A DNA stretch of 64,000 bases from Bdellovibrionaceae bacterium UBA3535 (GTDB taxonomy: Bacteria > Bdellovibrionota > Bdellovibrionia > Bdellovibrionales > UBA840): the NCBI GenBank assembly GCA_002376845.1, contig DFOS01000008.1, positions 1 to 64,000 on the forward strand, given 5' to 3'. Within the stretch, counting starts at the first letter, position 1; each line of letters opens with the position of its first letter. This document shows, in pieces, positions 32,801 to 41,063 of this stretch. The notes under the pieces are model-generated. The model did no database searches. It had not been told where the DNA came from and worked only from the letters and a program-made list of their open reading frames with translations. The position numbers and the translations under genes were made by a program.

Positions 32801-33544
32801 ATGTTTTTACTAATGATTTCTCTTGGATTTGCACTAAATGTAAAGCAAGTGATTTTGGATGAGAATATTGTATTGAAGCAAGATTGGACCTTCGCGGTAA
32901 AATCCAATGCTAGTGCCTACAAGATCAAGAAAAAAGGGCGTCATATTCAAGAAAAGGACGGGCAAGCCCATTATTTTATATCGCAAAAACATAATCAAAA
33001 TGCGCGCTCCTTATTTCGAGTGGAGCAGCATACGGGATACAATTTTAAATCCTATAAATATACTTTAGGAAGTGGTGGTAGGATTGACGCGGTTACGGTT
33101 TGCGAGAAAAATTCAAGAATACGTTTAGATGATGAAGACAATATATTGGTGTGTCAGTACATGGATTATCAGAGCTGTTCTCATTTCAAGGGACAAACAG
33201 CCAAACAAGCGGCCGTGAAATTAAAGCAATGCCAAGATTTGGCGCAAAAGCTAGCAGGCTATTTTCCAGACGACAAAAAGTATGCTAGGCGCACCGAGGA
33301 TGCCATTGATCAAACGGCCAATGCACTGGATGCTATGGGATTTGACTATGGCAAGGGGGCATTTGCCAGTTTAGTTGCTAGCGATGATGAGTATCGCAGT
33401 CGTACAAGAAAAGACATACTGGCAGATAATATGAAGCATTTGGATTATTTGTACCATTCCATCCATCTTGCTAGTGAAATTTGCAATACAGTGGGGGATA
33501 ATGCGCCACCGCGCCAGGCAGCACCAGAGAAGGCTAGCAATTAA
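32801..33544 (+). CDS. Protein of unknown function between fmt and rpe
   Basis: A 247-residue protein with a short hydrophobic N-terminus (MFLLMISLGFALN), probably a signal peptide cleaved near residue 13-15. The mature part has five cysteines (CEKN, CQYM, CSHF, CQDL, CNTV) and a basic N-terminal third followed by a helical, Ala/Lys/Asp-rich C-terminal half. I recognise no domain. AAGGAG precedes the ATG, 9 nt after fmt, so it belongs to the def-fmt operon. Likely periplasmic. Alternative: a cytoplasmic protein with a hydrophobic start. Confidence 0.75.
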   Translation: MFLLMISLGFALNVKQVILDENIVLKQDWTFAVKSNASAYKIKKKGRHIQEKDGQAHYFISQKHNQNARSLFRVEQHTGYNFKSYKYTLGSGGRIDAVTVCEKNSRIRLDDEDNILVCQYMDYQSCSHFKGQTAKQAAVKLKQCQDLAQKLAGYFPDDKKYARRTEDAIDQTANALDAMGFDYGKGAFASLVASDDEYRSRTRKDILADNMKHLDYLYHSIHLASEICNTVGDNAPPRQAAPEKASN

Positions 33545-33561
33545 TCAAGCTTTCAGTTAAT

Positions 33562-33586
33562 AATACCCTTAGTTTATTGGGGTATT
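33562..33586 (+). promoter_or_regulatory. Hairpin covering the rpe ribosome-binding site
   Basis: AATACCC (33562-33568) and GGGTATT (33580-33586) form a perfect 7-bp stem with an 11-nt loop; the GGGG that serves as Shine-Dalgarno for rpe (ATG at 33588) lies in the right arm. If it folds in the mRNA it would lower rpe initiation unless ribosomes finishing the upstream gene open it. Confidence 0.5.
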
Positions 33587-33587
33587 T

Positions 33588-34259
33588 ATGATCAAAAACA
33601 AACGGCAAGCAAAATATATTTCGCCCAGCATTTTGTCGGCAGACTTTACCAATATGAAAAAAGACTTGCTCTCCTGTGAGCGTGGAGGGGCTAACTTTAT
33701 TCATATGGATGTTATGGATGGGCATTTTGTACCCAATATTAGTTTTGGTGTGCCGGTGATTCGCTCCTTGCGTGCAGCAAGTGCTTTGCCATTTGATACG
33801 CACCTGATGATCGAGAATCCAGAGCAATATGCTGAGGCTTTTATCGATGCCGGTTCGAATTATCTTACCTTTCATGTTGAAGCGAGCCAGAATCCTAAGT
33901 CTTTATTGCAATTCATTCGCTCTAAGGGGGCCAAGGCTGGTTTGAGTCTAAGGCCGAGCACCCACTTAAAAGAATTGATTCCTTACTTAAGAGAAGTGGA
34001 TTTGATTTTGGTGATGACGGTGGAGCCCGGATTTGGTGGCCAAGAATTCATGGAATCGCAACTTGGAAAAATCCAAGAGCTACATACTTTAAGAGAAAAG
34101 CATGAATTGGAATTTTTTATTTCGGTGGATGGCGGCATCAACCTGCAAACCGGCAGGCTCGCCGTAGATGCAGGGGCAGATTGCCTTGTAGCAGGCTCCT
34201 TTGTTTTTAAAAACAATGCCGTATCGGCACTGCAAGAATTAAGGAATTTACCATTATGA
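33588..34259 (+). CDS. rpe: Ribulose-phosphate 3-epimerase
   Basis: A 223-residue TIM-barrel enzyme interconverting ribulose 5-phosphate and xylulose 5-phosphate (pentose phosphate pathway). Family blocks are intact: SPSILSADF, HMDVMDGHFVPN (metal ligands His and Asp), DTHLMIE, MTVEPGFGGQ, VDGGI with catalytic Asp, and GADCLVAGS for phosphate. GGGG lies 6 nt before the ATG, inside a hairpin. The stop overlaps the hutH start by 4 nt (ATGA). Confidence 0.96.
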   Translation: MIKNKRQAKYISPSILSADFTNMKKDLLSCERGGANFIHMDVMDGHFVPNISFGVPVIRSLRAASALPFDTHLMIENPEQYAEAFIDAGSNYLTFHVEASQNPKSLLQFIRSKGAKAGLSLRPSTHLKELIPYLREVDLILVMTVEPGFGGQEFMESQLGKIQELHTLREKHELEFFISVDGGINLQTGRLAVDAGADCLVAGSFVFKNNAVSALQELRNLPL

Positions 34260-35779
34260 TAGAGCTGGATGGACAATCGCTGAATTTAATAAAACTCATG
34301 GCCATTGCCGAGGGCGAGAAAGTTGCTCTTAGCAGTGAGGCAAAAAAACGCATTGTCGAGTCGCGCGAGTATATAGAAAAAAAACTGGCTGGCGAGGATG
34401 CGATTTATGGAGTGAATACTGGTTTCGGTGCCTTCTCCTCGGTTCGCATTAGTGATCAAGATATTGAGAAATTGCAGGTAAATTTAATTCGCTCGCATTG
34501 CACCGGTGTGGGCGATCCGTTCACAAAGGATCAAACCCGCGCCATCATGGCCTTAAGAGCCAACGCTCTAGCCACGGGCCGCTCGGGCATTCGTTTAGAA
34601 ACAGTAGAAAAAATTTTAGAATTTTTAAATCATGATATTCTGCCTGTGATTCCGCAGCAGGGGAGTGTGGGAGCCAGCGGCGATCTAGCGCCACTATCTC
34701 ACCTTGCTCTGGCCTTGATTGGTGAGGGCCAAGTGTGGCAGGGGGAGCAGCAGGTTGAAGTCTCCGATATTTTAAAGCAAAAAAAAATTGAGCCCGTAGT
34801 GCTTAAGGCGAAAGAGGGTTTGTCATTGATCAATGGCTGCCAGGTGATGACGGCCGTGGGCATGCTAGCGGTTGGCACGGCCATTCGTTTGGCAAAAGCC
34901 GTGGATCTTGCCGGAGCCATTACGCTCGAGGCTCTGCAAGGAACACGCGCTGCCTTTGATCCTTTGATTCCGGAAACCAGAAAACATCCTGGGGAAGCGA
35001 AAACCGCCCGCAATTTATTAAAGCTCTTAGGTAGCACCTCGGCCATAGCGGAATCCCATGCCGATTGCTCGCGGGTACAGGATGCGTACTCGCTTCGCTG
35101 CATGCCCGCCGTTCATGGCGCCGCCAAAGACGCCATTGATCGAGCTTTAGAAACTTTGGAAATAGAAGCCAATTCCTCTACGGACAATCCGCTCGTATTT
35201 GTGAAAGAAGATAAAATTTTATCTTGCGGCAATTTTCATGGTGAGCCCGTGGCCTTTGTTTTGGATTACTTGGGAATTGCCATGGCGGCCATGTCGAGCA
35301 TTGCGGAATGCCGCATTGAAAAGCTTATCAATCCGGCCATGAGTGGGCTTCCGGCCTTTTTGGCCAAAGATGGCGGATTGAACTCGGGTATGATGATCGT
35401 GCAAGTCTCTGCTGCCTCACTCGTTAGCGAGAACAAAATTTTGGCACATCCAGCAAGCGTGGATTCTATACCTACTTCAGCAGACAAAGAAGACCATGTA
35501 AGTATGGGCACCATTGCTGCAAGAAAATTGCAAAGCATCATTCGTAATGCCGAGAACATTGTGGCCATGGAGCTGCTTTGTGCGACGCAGGCCTTGGATT
35601 TTCTAAAGCCGCTAGAGCCCGCCGCCGGAGTCAAAGCGGCCTATGATCGTATTAGAAAAGAAGTGTCTTTTGCTGAGGAAGACCGAGTCTTTGCCAAAGA
35701 CATTGAGACCATCAAAGAGATTTTACGCGGGGATTTGATGGATGTGGTGGAGAAGGCAAGCGGTAGCTTGGAATACTAA
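34256..35779 (+). CDS. hutH: Histidine ammonia-lyase
   Basis: A 507-residue enzyme that deaminates histidine to urocanate, first step of histidine degradation. The MIO cofactor is formed from Ala140-Ser141-Gly142 in GSVGASGDLAPLSH. Other family blocks: YGVNTGFGAF (with the essential Tyr), SSTDNPLVF and NFHGEPVAF. Length is typical (~510). It overlaps rpe by 4 nt and so is transcribed with def-fmt-rpe, an odd location. The hutU and hutI genes follow only after about 5 kb of unrelated DNA. Confidence 0.97.
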   Translation: MIELDGQSLNLIKLMAIAEGEKVALSSEAKKRIVESREYIEKKLAGEDAIYGVNTGFGAFSSVRISDQDIEKLQVNLIRSHCTGVGDPFTKDQTRAIMALRANALATGRSGIRLETVEKILEFLNHDILPVIPQQGSVGASGDLAPLSHLALALIGEGQVWQGEQQVEVSDILKQKKIEPVVLKAKEGLSLINGCQVMTAVGMLAVGTAIRLAKAVDLAGAITLEALQGTRAAFDPLIPETRKHPGEAKTARNLLKLLGSTSAIAESHADCSRVQDAYSLRCMPAVHGAAKDAIDRALETLEIEANSSTDNPLVFVKEDKILSCGNFHGEPVAFVLDYLGIAMAAMSSIAECRIEKLINPAMSGLPAFLAKDGGLNSGMMIVQVSAASLVSENKILAHPASVDSIPTSADKEDHVSMGTIAARKLQSIIRNAENIVAMELLCATQALDFLKPLEPAAGVKAAYDRIRKEVSFAEEDRVFAKDIETIKEILRGDLMDVVEKASGSLEY

Positions 35780-35840
35780 TTATTCCGTTACCCAGACAAA
35801 CGCCGGATAAAAAATCTTTAAGATCGAAATAAATCTACAA

Positions 35841-35888
35841 GCAAGACTGGTAGCGTCTTTGCAAAAGAAAAGGCTGCTACCCACTTGC
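35841..35888 (+). ncRNA. Candidate structured RNA downstream of hutH
   Basis: Three nested helices of 5, 6 and 6 bp (one with G-U) with only small internal bulges, in an otherwise gene-free stretch. It could be a small RNA, the hutH mRNA 3' structure, or a leader of the small ORF at 35936. It does not match the conserved cores of 4.5S, 6S, tmRNA, RNase P or the c-di-GMP riboswitch that I could check by eye. Confidence 0.3.
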
Positions 35889-35935
35889 AGAGACCTTTTG
35901 GCCCTTTTTCAACACTAGTTTAAAGGGGGTTCGAT

Positions 35936-36049
35936 ATGGATAGTAAAAGTTATTATCTTTATCGGCAGAAAATGACGCTATTTAAGTTTTTAGCGTTTAG
36001 CAACAATAAAAAAAGCTCTTACAAAGTAAGAGCCTTTTTTATTTTGTAG
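35936..36049 (+). CDS. Possible 37-residue small protein
   Basis: ATG to TAG, 37 residues, rich in Lys, Phe, Tyr and Ser. A very good Shine-Dalgarno (AAAGGGGG) ends about 6 nt before the ATG. Against it: the last 15 codons run through the strong bidirectional terminator at 36010-36045, so the peptide end is probably not under coding selection. It may be a leader peptide or chance. Confidence 0.25.
   Translation: MDSKSYYLYRQKMTLFKFLAFSNNKKSSYKVRAFFIL
36010..36045 (-). terminator. Bidirectional terminator after the S74 surface-protein gene
   Basis: GCTCTTAC and GTAAGAGC form a perfect 8-bp stem with an AAA loop, flanked by an A run on the left and a T run on the right, so it can stop transcription both ways. 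It lies 16 nt beyond the stop of the leftward S74-domain gene. Confidence 0.92.
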
Positions 36050-36060
36050 ATAGTTGAATT

Positions 36061-38535
36061 TTATTTCATACCAAGATGCGCTTTGATGGCTTCAATCTCT
36101 TTTTTCAATTCGGCATTTTCTTTTTCTAAAGCTTTTACCTTATGACTCATTTCCACAACAGCCTTTAGTTGATAGAGCTGAAAACTCACGCCATAGCGAA
36201 TACGCTTATAACCATTTTCATCGGTAACCACCATCTCAGGAAAAATCTTCTCGAGCTCCTGCGCAATCAAGCCTACTTCATGTCCTTCGCGTCCATGAAT
36301 ATGTTGGTTCTCTTTTTTCCAGTCGTATTCAACAACATTGATCTGCGATACTTTGTCGAGGGTGGATTCGATAGGGGAGATGTTTTCTTTGAAGCGGACG
36401 TCGGATACGCATGTACCTGTTTGTGGCGTCATACCATCATCAACTATACAATCATATACTTGCACATCATTGTTTGCTAACAAAGACATAGTTGGAAATC
36501 CATCAAGCCCATGTTTGAAAGTTATATCTCCATTATCCATTACGTTAATATCCCAATTTTCGGGACTAAAATTGTTTACTAGCTTTAAAGATGTTTCTGA
36601 CTGACTTATTGTATGAACTTCAAGACTAGCAATTGGAGCATTAGTCCCAATCCCCAATTTACTGCCTGGATTGGGGAGAAATAGTTCGCCAGTTGAAATG
36701 TCTCCTTCCATTAGTATGTTAGCACCACTTCCCAAAAGGAATCTATCATTCAGAGGGCCAGGCTCCGTATCATAGACATTATATCCTATAACAACATTAT
36801 TGTTCCCGCTTGAAGCATCTCTATAGGCGTTAGCACCTATCAATACATTTCCAGATCCCTCAACGTTCCCGCCAGCTCTATATCCTAAAGCAGTATTATT
36901 ATTAAAAGTAGTTAAATATTGCAGAGAACCAAATCCTATAGCAGTATTCATCCCTCCTGATGTAATGGAGCTAATAGAGTTACTGCCTAAAGCTGAGTTA
37001 TAGCTTCCTGTAGTAATGGTACTGCCTGTTGCAAACCCAACACCAGTGTTATGGGTACCGGTGGGCAAATAATCAGTACCAATAATCATGTTGTTCCCGC
37101 TGAATGAAGCGTCAGTTAGGCTGTCTATAGTGCCGCCGCCGCCACCAGGTGTACCACACACAAATTGATTCATGGCTGAATTCCATTGAAGAGCATCTGC
37201 GCCAGTACAATCAGTGCCTCCTCCTAGACCTCCAATTGAGGCGTCCATAAAAAGGTCATTAACAAAATTGTGAACAGATTGTTCGGAAGGTATCACATCT
37301 GTCGCCATCCCGAGCCCGCCAGTTTGGACACCAGTAATTGTGTTTCCGCCAATAGTCACATTTCCAGAAAATGTGGCGTTGCCGGTAGTAGTAAGCACAC
37401 CAGTGAGACTTAGGTCGCCAGCTATATTAACAATCGATGCAGAATTAGAAATTATTGAATCTTCTAGGCCGTTTCCACCAGAATTGATTCTAGGAATCTT
37501 ACCCACAGTACCAGAGATTCCAGCTCCAGTTTGGTCCGTTTCGCAGCCAAATGCAGTGCCAGTCCAAGTAAGAAAACTACCTGCCTCACAAATGCCACTA
37601 TCTATACTCAGGTTCGCAGCACCTGATGCCGCTCCTCCACTTAAGCCATTACCTGCAGTAACATCGGTGATATCGCCAACACTAGAATCACATGCCCAAG
37701 TACTGGGTCCTTTCATTAATACTTGACCTGTAGTACACAAGGCATCATCTAGCTCTGCAAGACCTACTGTATCAGCTTGTAAAGTAGTTACACCGGTGTT
37801 ACTCAATTCAATATCGCCGGTAATATCTACAGCTGAGGCTGTACCGGCATTGCCCACATATACATAGCTATCAGTTAGCGCTGTAGGCAAACCACCACCG
37901 CCAGTTTCATCTGTCTCACAGTCAAAGTTCGTACCATTCCAAGTAATTTTATTTCCGGTACCGGAACAGGAAGCAATATTAGAGGTATCAATAGAAGCGT
38001 TTAATACACCACCTGTTAATGAACCTACAATTCCATTTCCTGGAGTGAATGTGTGAGCAAAATCATTAGCTGATTTATCACCTAGTCTGTTTGCCATCAT
38101 TGCCATGGGCACGGACTGAATGGGCTGTTTTGGTAGTGTCTCAATATTAGTTTGGTCATTGAAGGTAATTTCAATTAAAAAAGGTTCACCTGGGTTGTAA
38201 GAGGCCGAACAAGATGCTTCCCCTAATATTCCACTTTTGTAAAAGTAATTTTCTAAAAAACCGTTGCTAAAAGTGTTAGGAGAAGAGCCCTTACCAATAT
38301 CTAGATAAAAAGCACCGTTACTTGTACTTAAATCATTGTCTAGATGCTGTTCTTCATATATTTTACAATCACCATCAATATCATAAAGAGCAACGGTGAT
38401 GTCGACATCAGGTGCTGTTATAGGGCTGCCACCTAAATCAGTTAAGACTCCGCTATAAGTGAATCCCCATTGTTGCTGTGCATGGGCTGTGCCCATAAAA
38501 ATAAAAAATAGAAAAAACGTACAAAGAGTTTTCAT
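36061..38535 (-). CDS. Large secreted surface protein with C-terminal S74 intramolecular chaperone domain
   Basis: An 824-residue protein. AAGGGG lies 8 nt before the ATG at 38535, and a signal peptide (KTLCTFFLFFIFMGTAHA, cleavage before QQQ) follows. The body is Gly/Ser/Thr/Asn-rich with repeated short beta units: CxT-rich segments such as GTGNKITWNG and GTAFGCETD, then head-like turns (NTAIGFGSL, NTALGYRAG, NNVVIGYNV) resembling trimeric adhesin or phage-fibre stalks. The last ~110 residues are a Peptidase_S74 domain: SDVRFKENI (the Ser-Asp autocleavage region), EVGLIAQELEKIFPE, ending in a coiled coil. It likely trimerises. Translated right after a lipoprotein gene (TAA-A-ATG). It may be a prey- or surface-attachment fibre. 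Confidence 0.87.
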   Translation of the reverse strand: MKTLCTFFLFFIFMGTAHAQQQWGFTYSGVLTDLGGSPITAPDVDITVALYDIDGDCKIYEEQHLDNDLSTSNGAFYLDIGKGSSPNTFSNGFLENYFYKSGILGEASCSASYNPGEPFLIEITFNDQTNIETLPKQPIQSVPMAMMANRLGDKSANDFAHTFTPGNGIVGSLTGGVLNASIDTSNIASCSGTGNKITWNGTNFDCETDETGGGGLPTALTDSYVYVGNAGTASAVDITGDIELSNTGVTTLQADTVGLAELDDALCTTGQVLMKGPSTWACDSSVGDITDVTAGNGLSGGAASGAANLSIDSGICEAGSFLTWTGTAFGCETDQTGAGISGTVGKIPRINSGGNGLEDSIISNSASIVNIAGDLSLTGVLTTTGNATFSGNVTIGGNTITGVQTGGLGMATDVIPSEQSVHNFVNDLFMDASIGGLGGGTDCTGADALQWNSAMNQFVCGTPGGGGGTIDSLTDASFSGNNMIIGTDYLPTGTHNTGVGFATGSTITTGSYNSALGSNSISSITSGGMNTAIGFGSLQYLTTFNNNTALGYRAGGNVEGSGNVLIGANAYRDASSGNNNVVIGYNVYDTEPGPLNDRFLLGSGANILMEGDISTGELFLPNPGSKLGIGTNAPIASLEVHTISQSETSLKLVNNFSPENWDINVMDNGDITFKHGLDGFPTMSLLANNDVQVYDCIVDDGMTPQTGTCVSDVRFKENISPIESTLDKVSQINVVEYDWKKENQHIHGREGHEVGLIAQELEKIFPEMVVTDENGYKRIRYGVSFQLYQLKAVVEMSHKVKALEKENAELKKEIEAIKAHLGMK

Positions 38536-38536
38536 T

Positions 38537-39235
38537 TTATAACCCCTTAATTTTAAAATGTGTGGTGCCATCGACACCAGATTTAGAAATACTTGATCCA
38601 ATATTACTATTTTTAATACTAAAATCTGTGGAGCCAGGTACATTGCCACCACCAGCTAGAACTTCGCCATTGCGGGGCCCACTAGGTGCGGTGCCATCAT
38701 CCAAACACGTCGGAGGCGCCCCAATCGAGCTGGCCACATGATTTGCTAAACCCGGAAAGCTCGCATTGATTTCCACCGTGATTTCCGGGGCATCAAAATT
38801 AATGCCATTGGCTTGTCCTATTAAATATACTTCATTAAGTTCACCATTATTTAAGCCAGCCGAGGCTCGGCAACCTGTGCCTAAAGGCTGTAAGTGTAAA
38901 TATACTTTTATGTCGCGGGCAGCGCCTCTTGGAGCCAAGATTTCAATATTACCACCAGCGGGAACATAGCCTTGAAATAAACCTTGCTCCGGTGAGCACG
39001 TATTCGCTGGAGCACTAATCAAATCGGGCGCCGTAATGTTTACGCCAAAGCAGTAATCATAGCCAACCGGAAAGGCGCTCATGGAACCAACAACCTTACC
39101 TTGCAACTGTTGCTGAGTAGGAGCTTTGATCACGAGCTTAGATTTTGTTTCATCTTCAAAGAAACGTGAACAAGCTGTGGTGAAAACCAGCAGCGTAATA
39201 AGCCCTAAAGTTTTAAAAATACCAAAGATTTGCAT
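38537..39235 (-). CDS. Lipoprotein upstream of the S74 surface protein
   Basis: A 232-residue lipoprotein. The N-terminal hydrophobic stretch ends LLVFTTAC, a lipobox-like site (Cys about 22). The mature part has several cysteines (YDYC, NTC, GTGC, PTC) and a C-terminal Gly/Asn/Ser-rich low-complexity region. The start at the ATG 39235 is preferred over an in-frame GTG six bases earlier; no strong Shine-Dalgarno. Its TAA stop is separated by one base from the ATG of the S74 gene. It probably anchors or accompanies that protein at the outer membrane. No named domain recognised. Confidence 0.78.
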   Translation of the reverse strand: MQIFGIFKTLGLITLLVFTTACSRFFEDETKSKLVIKAPTQQQLQGKVVGSMSAFPVGYDYCFGVNITAPDLISAPANTCSPEQGLFQGYVPAGGNIEILAPRGAARDIKVYLHLQPLGTGCRASAGLNNGELNEVYLIGQANGINFDAPEITVEINASFPGLANHVASSIGAPPTCLDDGTAPSGPRNGEVLAGGGNVPGSTDFSIKNSNIGSSISKSGVDGTTHFKIKGL

Positions 39236-39375
39236 CAACACTACTTCGGTAGAGTCGAGAAAAATCTAAAGACATGCATCGTGATCTTTGTAAAAAAAAA
39301 TGTATCGGAATGATCGATTGTAAGGGAGGAGTTAAGGCAGTTCAAAGTTGATACAATATTGCCAGTATCAATCTG

Positions 39376-39990
39376 CTACATCTGTTGAATTAATGCTTTG
39401 GCCCTCTCAAAAGAAGACAAGGACTTCATATCTTTCACATAGCTTTTTAACCGAGCGTTCGTTAGTAGCTGTAAATGGCTGGCCCAATTTAGGGTTTGGG
39501 CAACAAATAGATCGGCCATATGGTATTCATCCCCGATTAAATATTTTTGTTGCTGTAGACATTCCGCTAGTACCTTTTCGTTCTTTGCAAAATCCTGCTT
39601 GGGGCCTTTTTTGGCATCCTCGGAGCGTAGCTCTTCCGGGTAGACGTGCGTATGCTTGGCAATCGTCCAAGGCGCTTGCTCTAGCTCGGACAAACACCAA
39701 AACATCCACTGATCATTTAGCGCTCGCTCTTTAGACCCCTCTTTGGGCAGAAGCTTTTGCTCGCCTGCCAGATTACAGATGTAATAGGCAATCGCCGCTG
39801 ATTCAAAAAGCAAAAAGTCACCATCTTTAAGCGCCGGTACTTTGCCGTTGGGATTGATCTTGCGGAAATCTTCGCTATGAGATTCTTGTCCGGGTTTTAC
39901 CGGATGCATTTTGTAAGGCATAGCTAGTTCTTCGAGTAGCCAATAAATGCGAAAAGCTCTTGTGCCAGGTGCTCCGTAGATTTCAATCAT
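39376..39990 (-). CDS. Glutathione S-transferase family protein
   Basis: A 204-residue protein with the GST two-domain fold. The thioredoxin-like N-domain opens IEIYGAPGTRAFRIYWLLEEL, with NPNGKVPAL (cis-Pro) and FESAAIAYYI (the Glu-Ser pair that binds the glutathione gamma-glutamyl group). An all-helical C-domain follows, with MADLFVAQ as the N-capping box. The substrate is unknown. It is a single gene, not in an obvious operon. Confidence 0.92.
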   Translation of the reverse strand: MIEIYGAPGTRAFRIYWLLEELAMPYKMHPVKPGQESHSEDFRKINPNGKVPALKDGDFLLFESAAIAYYICNLAGEQKLLPKEGSKERALNDQWMFWCLSELEQAPWTIAKHTHVYPEELRSEDAKKGPKQDFAKNEKVLAECLQQQKYLIGDEYHMADLFVAQTLNWASHLQLLTNARLKSYVKDMKSLSSFERAKALIQQM

Positions 39991-40254
39991 GTGCCGATCT
40001 TAAAATTGCTTTTGCAATCTGGCTAGCAAAATTTTATTTTGCGTTATGTGCAAAAAAGATTGACGACTTTTTTGCGCCAGCAGTTTCTTGCCTGTTTGAA
40101 AAATAACGAATTCGGAATGATTTTTCTATCTCGATCATGTCTTTTTTCGTCAGCACCTTTGTTAATAGCTTCAAATGACATATCTTATTTACTTTAAGCA
40201 GTGATAAAAAATGGCATTTAAAAACCTGTGTTATAAAAGATTTCGGAGGTACAC
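39991..40254. other. 264-nt intergenic region upstream of the HNH gene
   Basis: No gene. It contains a small perfect hairpin ATTGC-TTTT-GCAAT just past 40000, the first copy of the CTTTAAGCAG element (40192-40201), a TATAAA near 40233, and the strong ribosome-binding site GGAGGT of the HNH gene. Confidence 0.6.
40192..40201 (+). repeat. CTTTAAGCAG element, copy 1
   Basis: Exact 10-mer upstream of the HNH gene. Extended sequence TACTTTAAGCAGTG. See the findings for the full set of five. Confidence 0.85.
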
Positions 40255-41025
40255 ATGCTGCAAGACTTGCAAAATTTGGTATGGATGGAAAAGAAAATCA
40301 CCGCCGAGATATTAGAAAAACTGCAAGTGGTCTACGACCAGAAAGACTTTGCTGGCTATAGCAATTTATTTGAATATATGGTCAAGGGCTTGGGCTATTC
40401 CGAGGCTACGGCCAGTTTGCGTCAATCCTGTTTGCGCCTACTACGTGAAATGCCGGAGCTAAAAGACAAAGTTAGAGAAGGCAAACTCAGCTATACAACC
40501 ATAGCGCGCTCCTACAAATTCATCAAAGAGCAACCTACTGCGAAAAAGCGAGCGACTTTAAGCAGTCTCGAAAATCAATCCTCTCGAAAAGCTCTTGAGA
40601 TATTAGAAAAGCAATCACCAGCTCCCGAGATTCAGGTGCAAAAGCGCCATTATCAAGATAGGGTGCGTTTAACGATCGATCTAAGCCACGAAGAGTATGA
40701 AAAACTGCAAAGACTGAAGGCTTTAAGCAGCCATCGCTACGGCTCTTATGAGGAGCTCATAAAATCTTTCATTGCTAAAGCGCATAAAAAATATGAAGAC
40801 GATGACTTTAAGCAGTCACGCTCGAAAAACCCACGTTATATCTCGCAAAGATTACGCAACCATCTACTTAAGCAGGCAAATTATCGCTGCCAAAAGGCGG
40901 GCTGCACGCAGGATCATCATTTGCAGATCGATCATATTCAGCCGGTAGCTAGGGGCGGGCAAGCCACAGCAGAGAATTTGCAGGTTTTATGCTTTTATCA
41001 TAACCAACAAAAGGCTTGTCATTAA
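40255..41025 (+). CDS. HNH endonuclease-domain protein
   Basis: A 256-residue protein. The start ATG follows GGAGGT by 5 nt. The helical N-terminal part (YSNLFEYMVKGLGYSEATA...) is a layout I associate with HNH proteins common in Bdellovibrio-type genomes. A middle segment (about 125-180, RLTIDLSHEEYEKLQRLKAL) may bind DNA. The C-terminal HNH motif has Cys212/Cys217, Asp226-His227 (IDHIQPVARGG), Asn241, and Cys246/His249. It should be a metal-dependent DNA nuclease. The gene and its flanks carry five exact copies of CTTTAAGCAG, three inside the coding region in two different reading frames, so the sequence may be a recognition or regulatory site. It splits the hut genes. Confidence 0.85.
   Translation: MLQDLQNLVWMEKKITAEILEKLQVVYDQKDFAGYSNLFEYMVKGLGYSEATASLRQSCLRLLREMPELKDKVREGKLSYTTIARSYKFIKEQPTAKKRATLSSLENQSSRKALEILEKQSPAPEIQVQKRHYQDRVRLTIDLSHEEYEKLQRLKALSSHRYGSYEELIKSFIAKAHKKYEDDDFKQSRSKNPRYISQRLRNHLLKQANYRCQKAGCTQDHHLQIDHIQPVARGGQATAENLQVLCFYHNQQKACH
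40556..40565 (+). repeat. CTTTAAGCAG element, copy 2
   Basis: Exact 10-mer inside the HNH gene, read as ..ACT-TTA-AGC-AGT. Extended sequence GACTTTAAGCAGTC has inverted GACT/AGTC ends. Confidence 0.85.
40721..40730 (+). repeat. CTTTAAGCAG element, copy 3
   Basis: Exact 10-mer inside the HNH gene, read as GCT-TTA-AGC-AGC. Extended sequence GGCTTTAAGCAGCC keeps inverted ends (GGCT/AGCC) although the bases differ from copies 2 and 4. Confidence 0.85.
40806..40815 (+). repeat. CTTTAAGCAG element, copy 4
   Basis: Exact 10-mer inside the HNH gene but in a different frame (GAC-TTT-AAG-CAG-TCA). Extended sequence TGACTTTAAGCAGTCA has inverted ends. A near copy, ACTTAAGCAG, occurs at about 40865-40874. 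Confidence 0.85.
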
Positions 41026-41040
41026 ACCGTGCATTTTCTA

Positions 41041-41050
41041 CTTTAAGCAG
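41041..41050 (+). repeat. CTTTAAGCAG element, copy 5
   Basis: Exact 10-mer 16 nt after the HNH stop codon and directly upstream of the AGGAGG ribosome-binding site of hutU. Confidence 0.85.
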
Positions 41051-41063
41051 CATAGGAGGCAGT

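Larger units (their letters stand above)
35780..36060. other. Intergenic region with structured segment and a possible small ORF
   Basis: After hutH there is a long imperfect hairpin at 35841-35888: GCAAG / CTTGC outer arms, GGTAGC / GCTACC middle, GTCTTT / AAAGGC inner, all in register with short internal loops. An alternative pairing of AAAAGG (35868-35873) with CCTTTT (35894-35899) excludes it. At 35936-36049 a 37-residue ORF begins 5 nt after AAAGGGGGT, but its 3' half is the terminator hairpin. I recognise no known RNA family. Confidence 0.5.

Noticed and set aside
35796..35935. c-di-GMP-I (GEMM) riboswitch or merRNA
   Set aside because: The conserved GEMM core and GNRA tetraloop/receptor were not found; the helices do not match the family.
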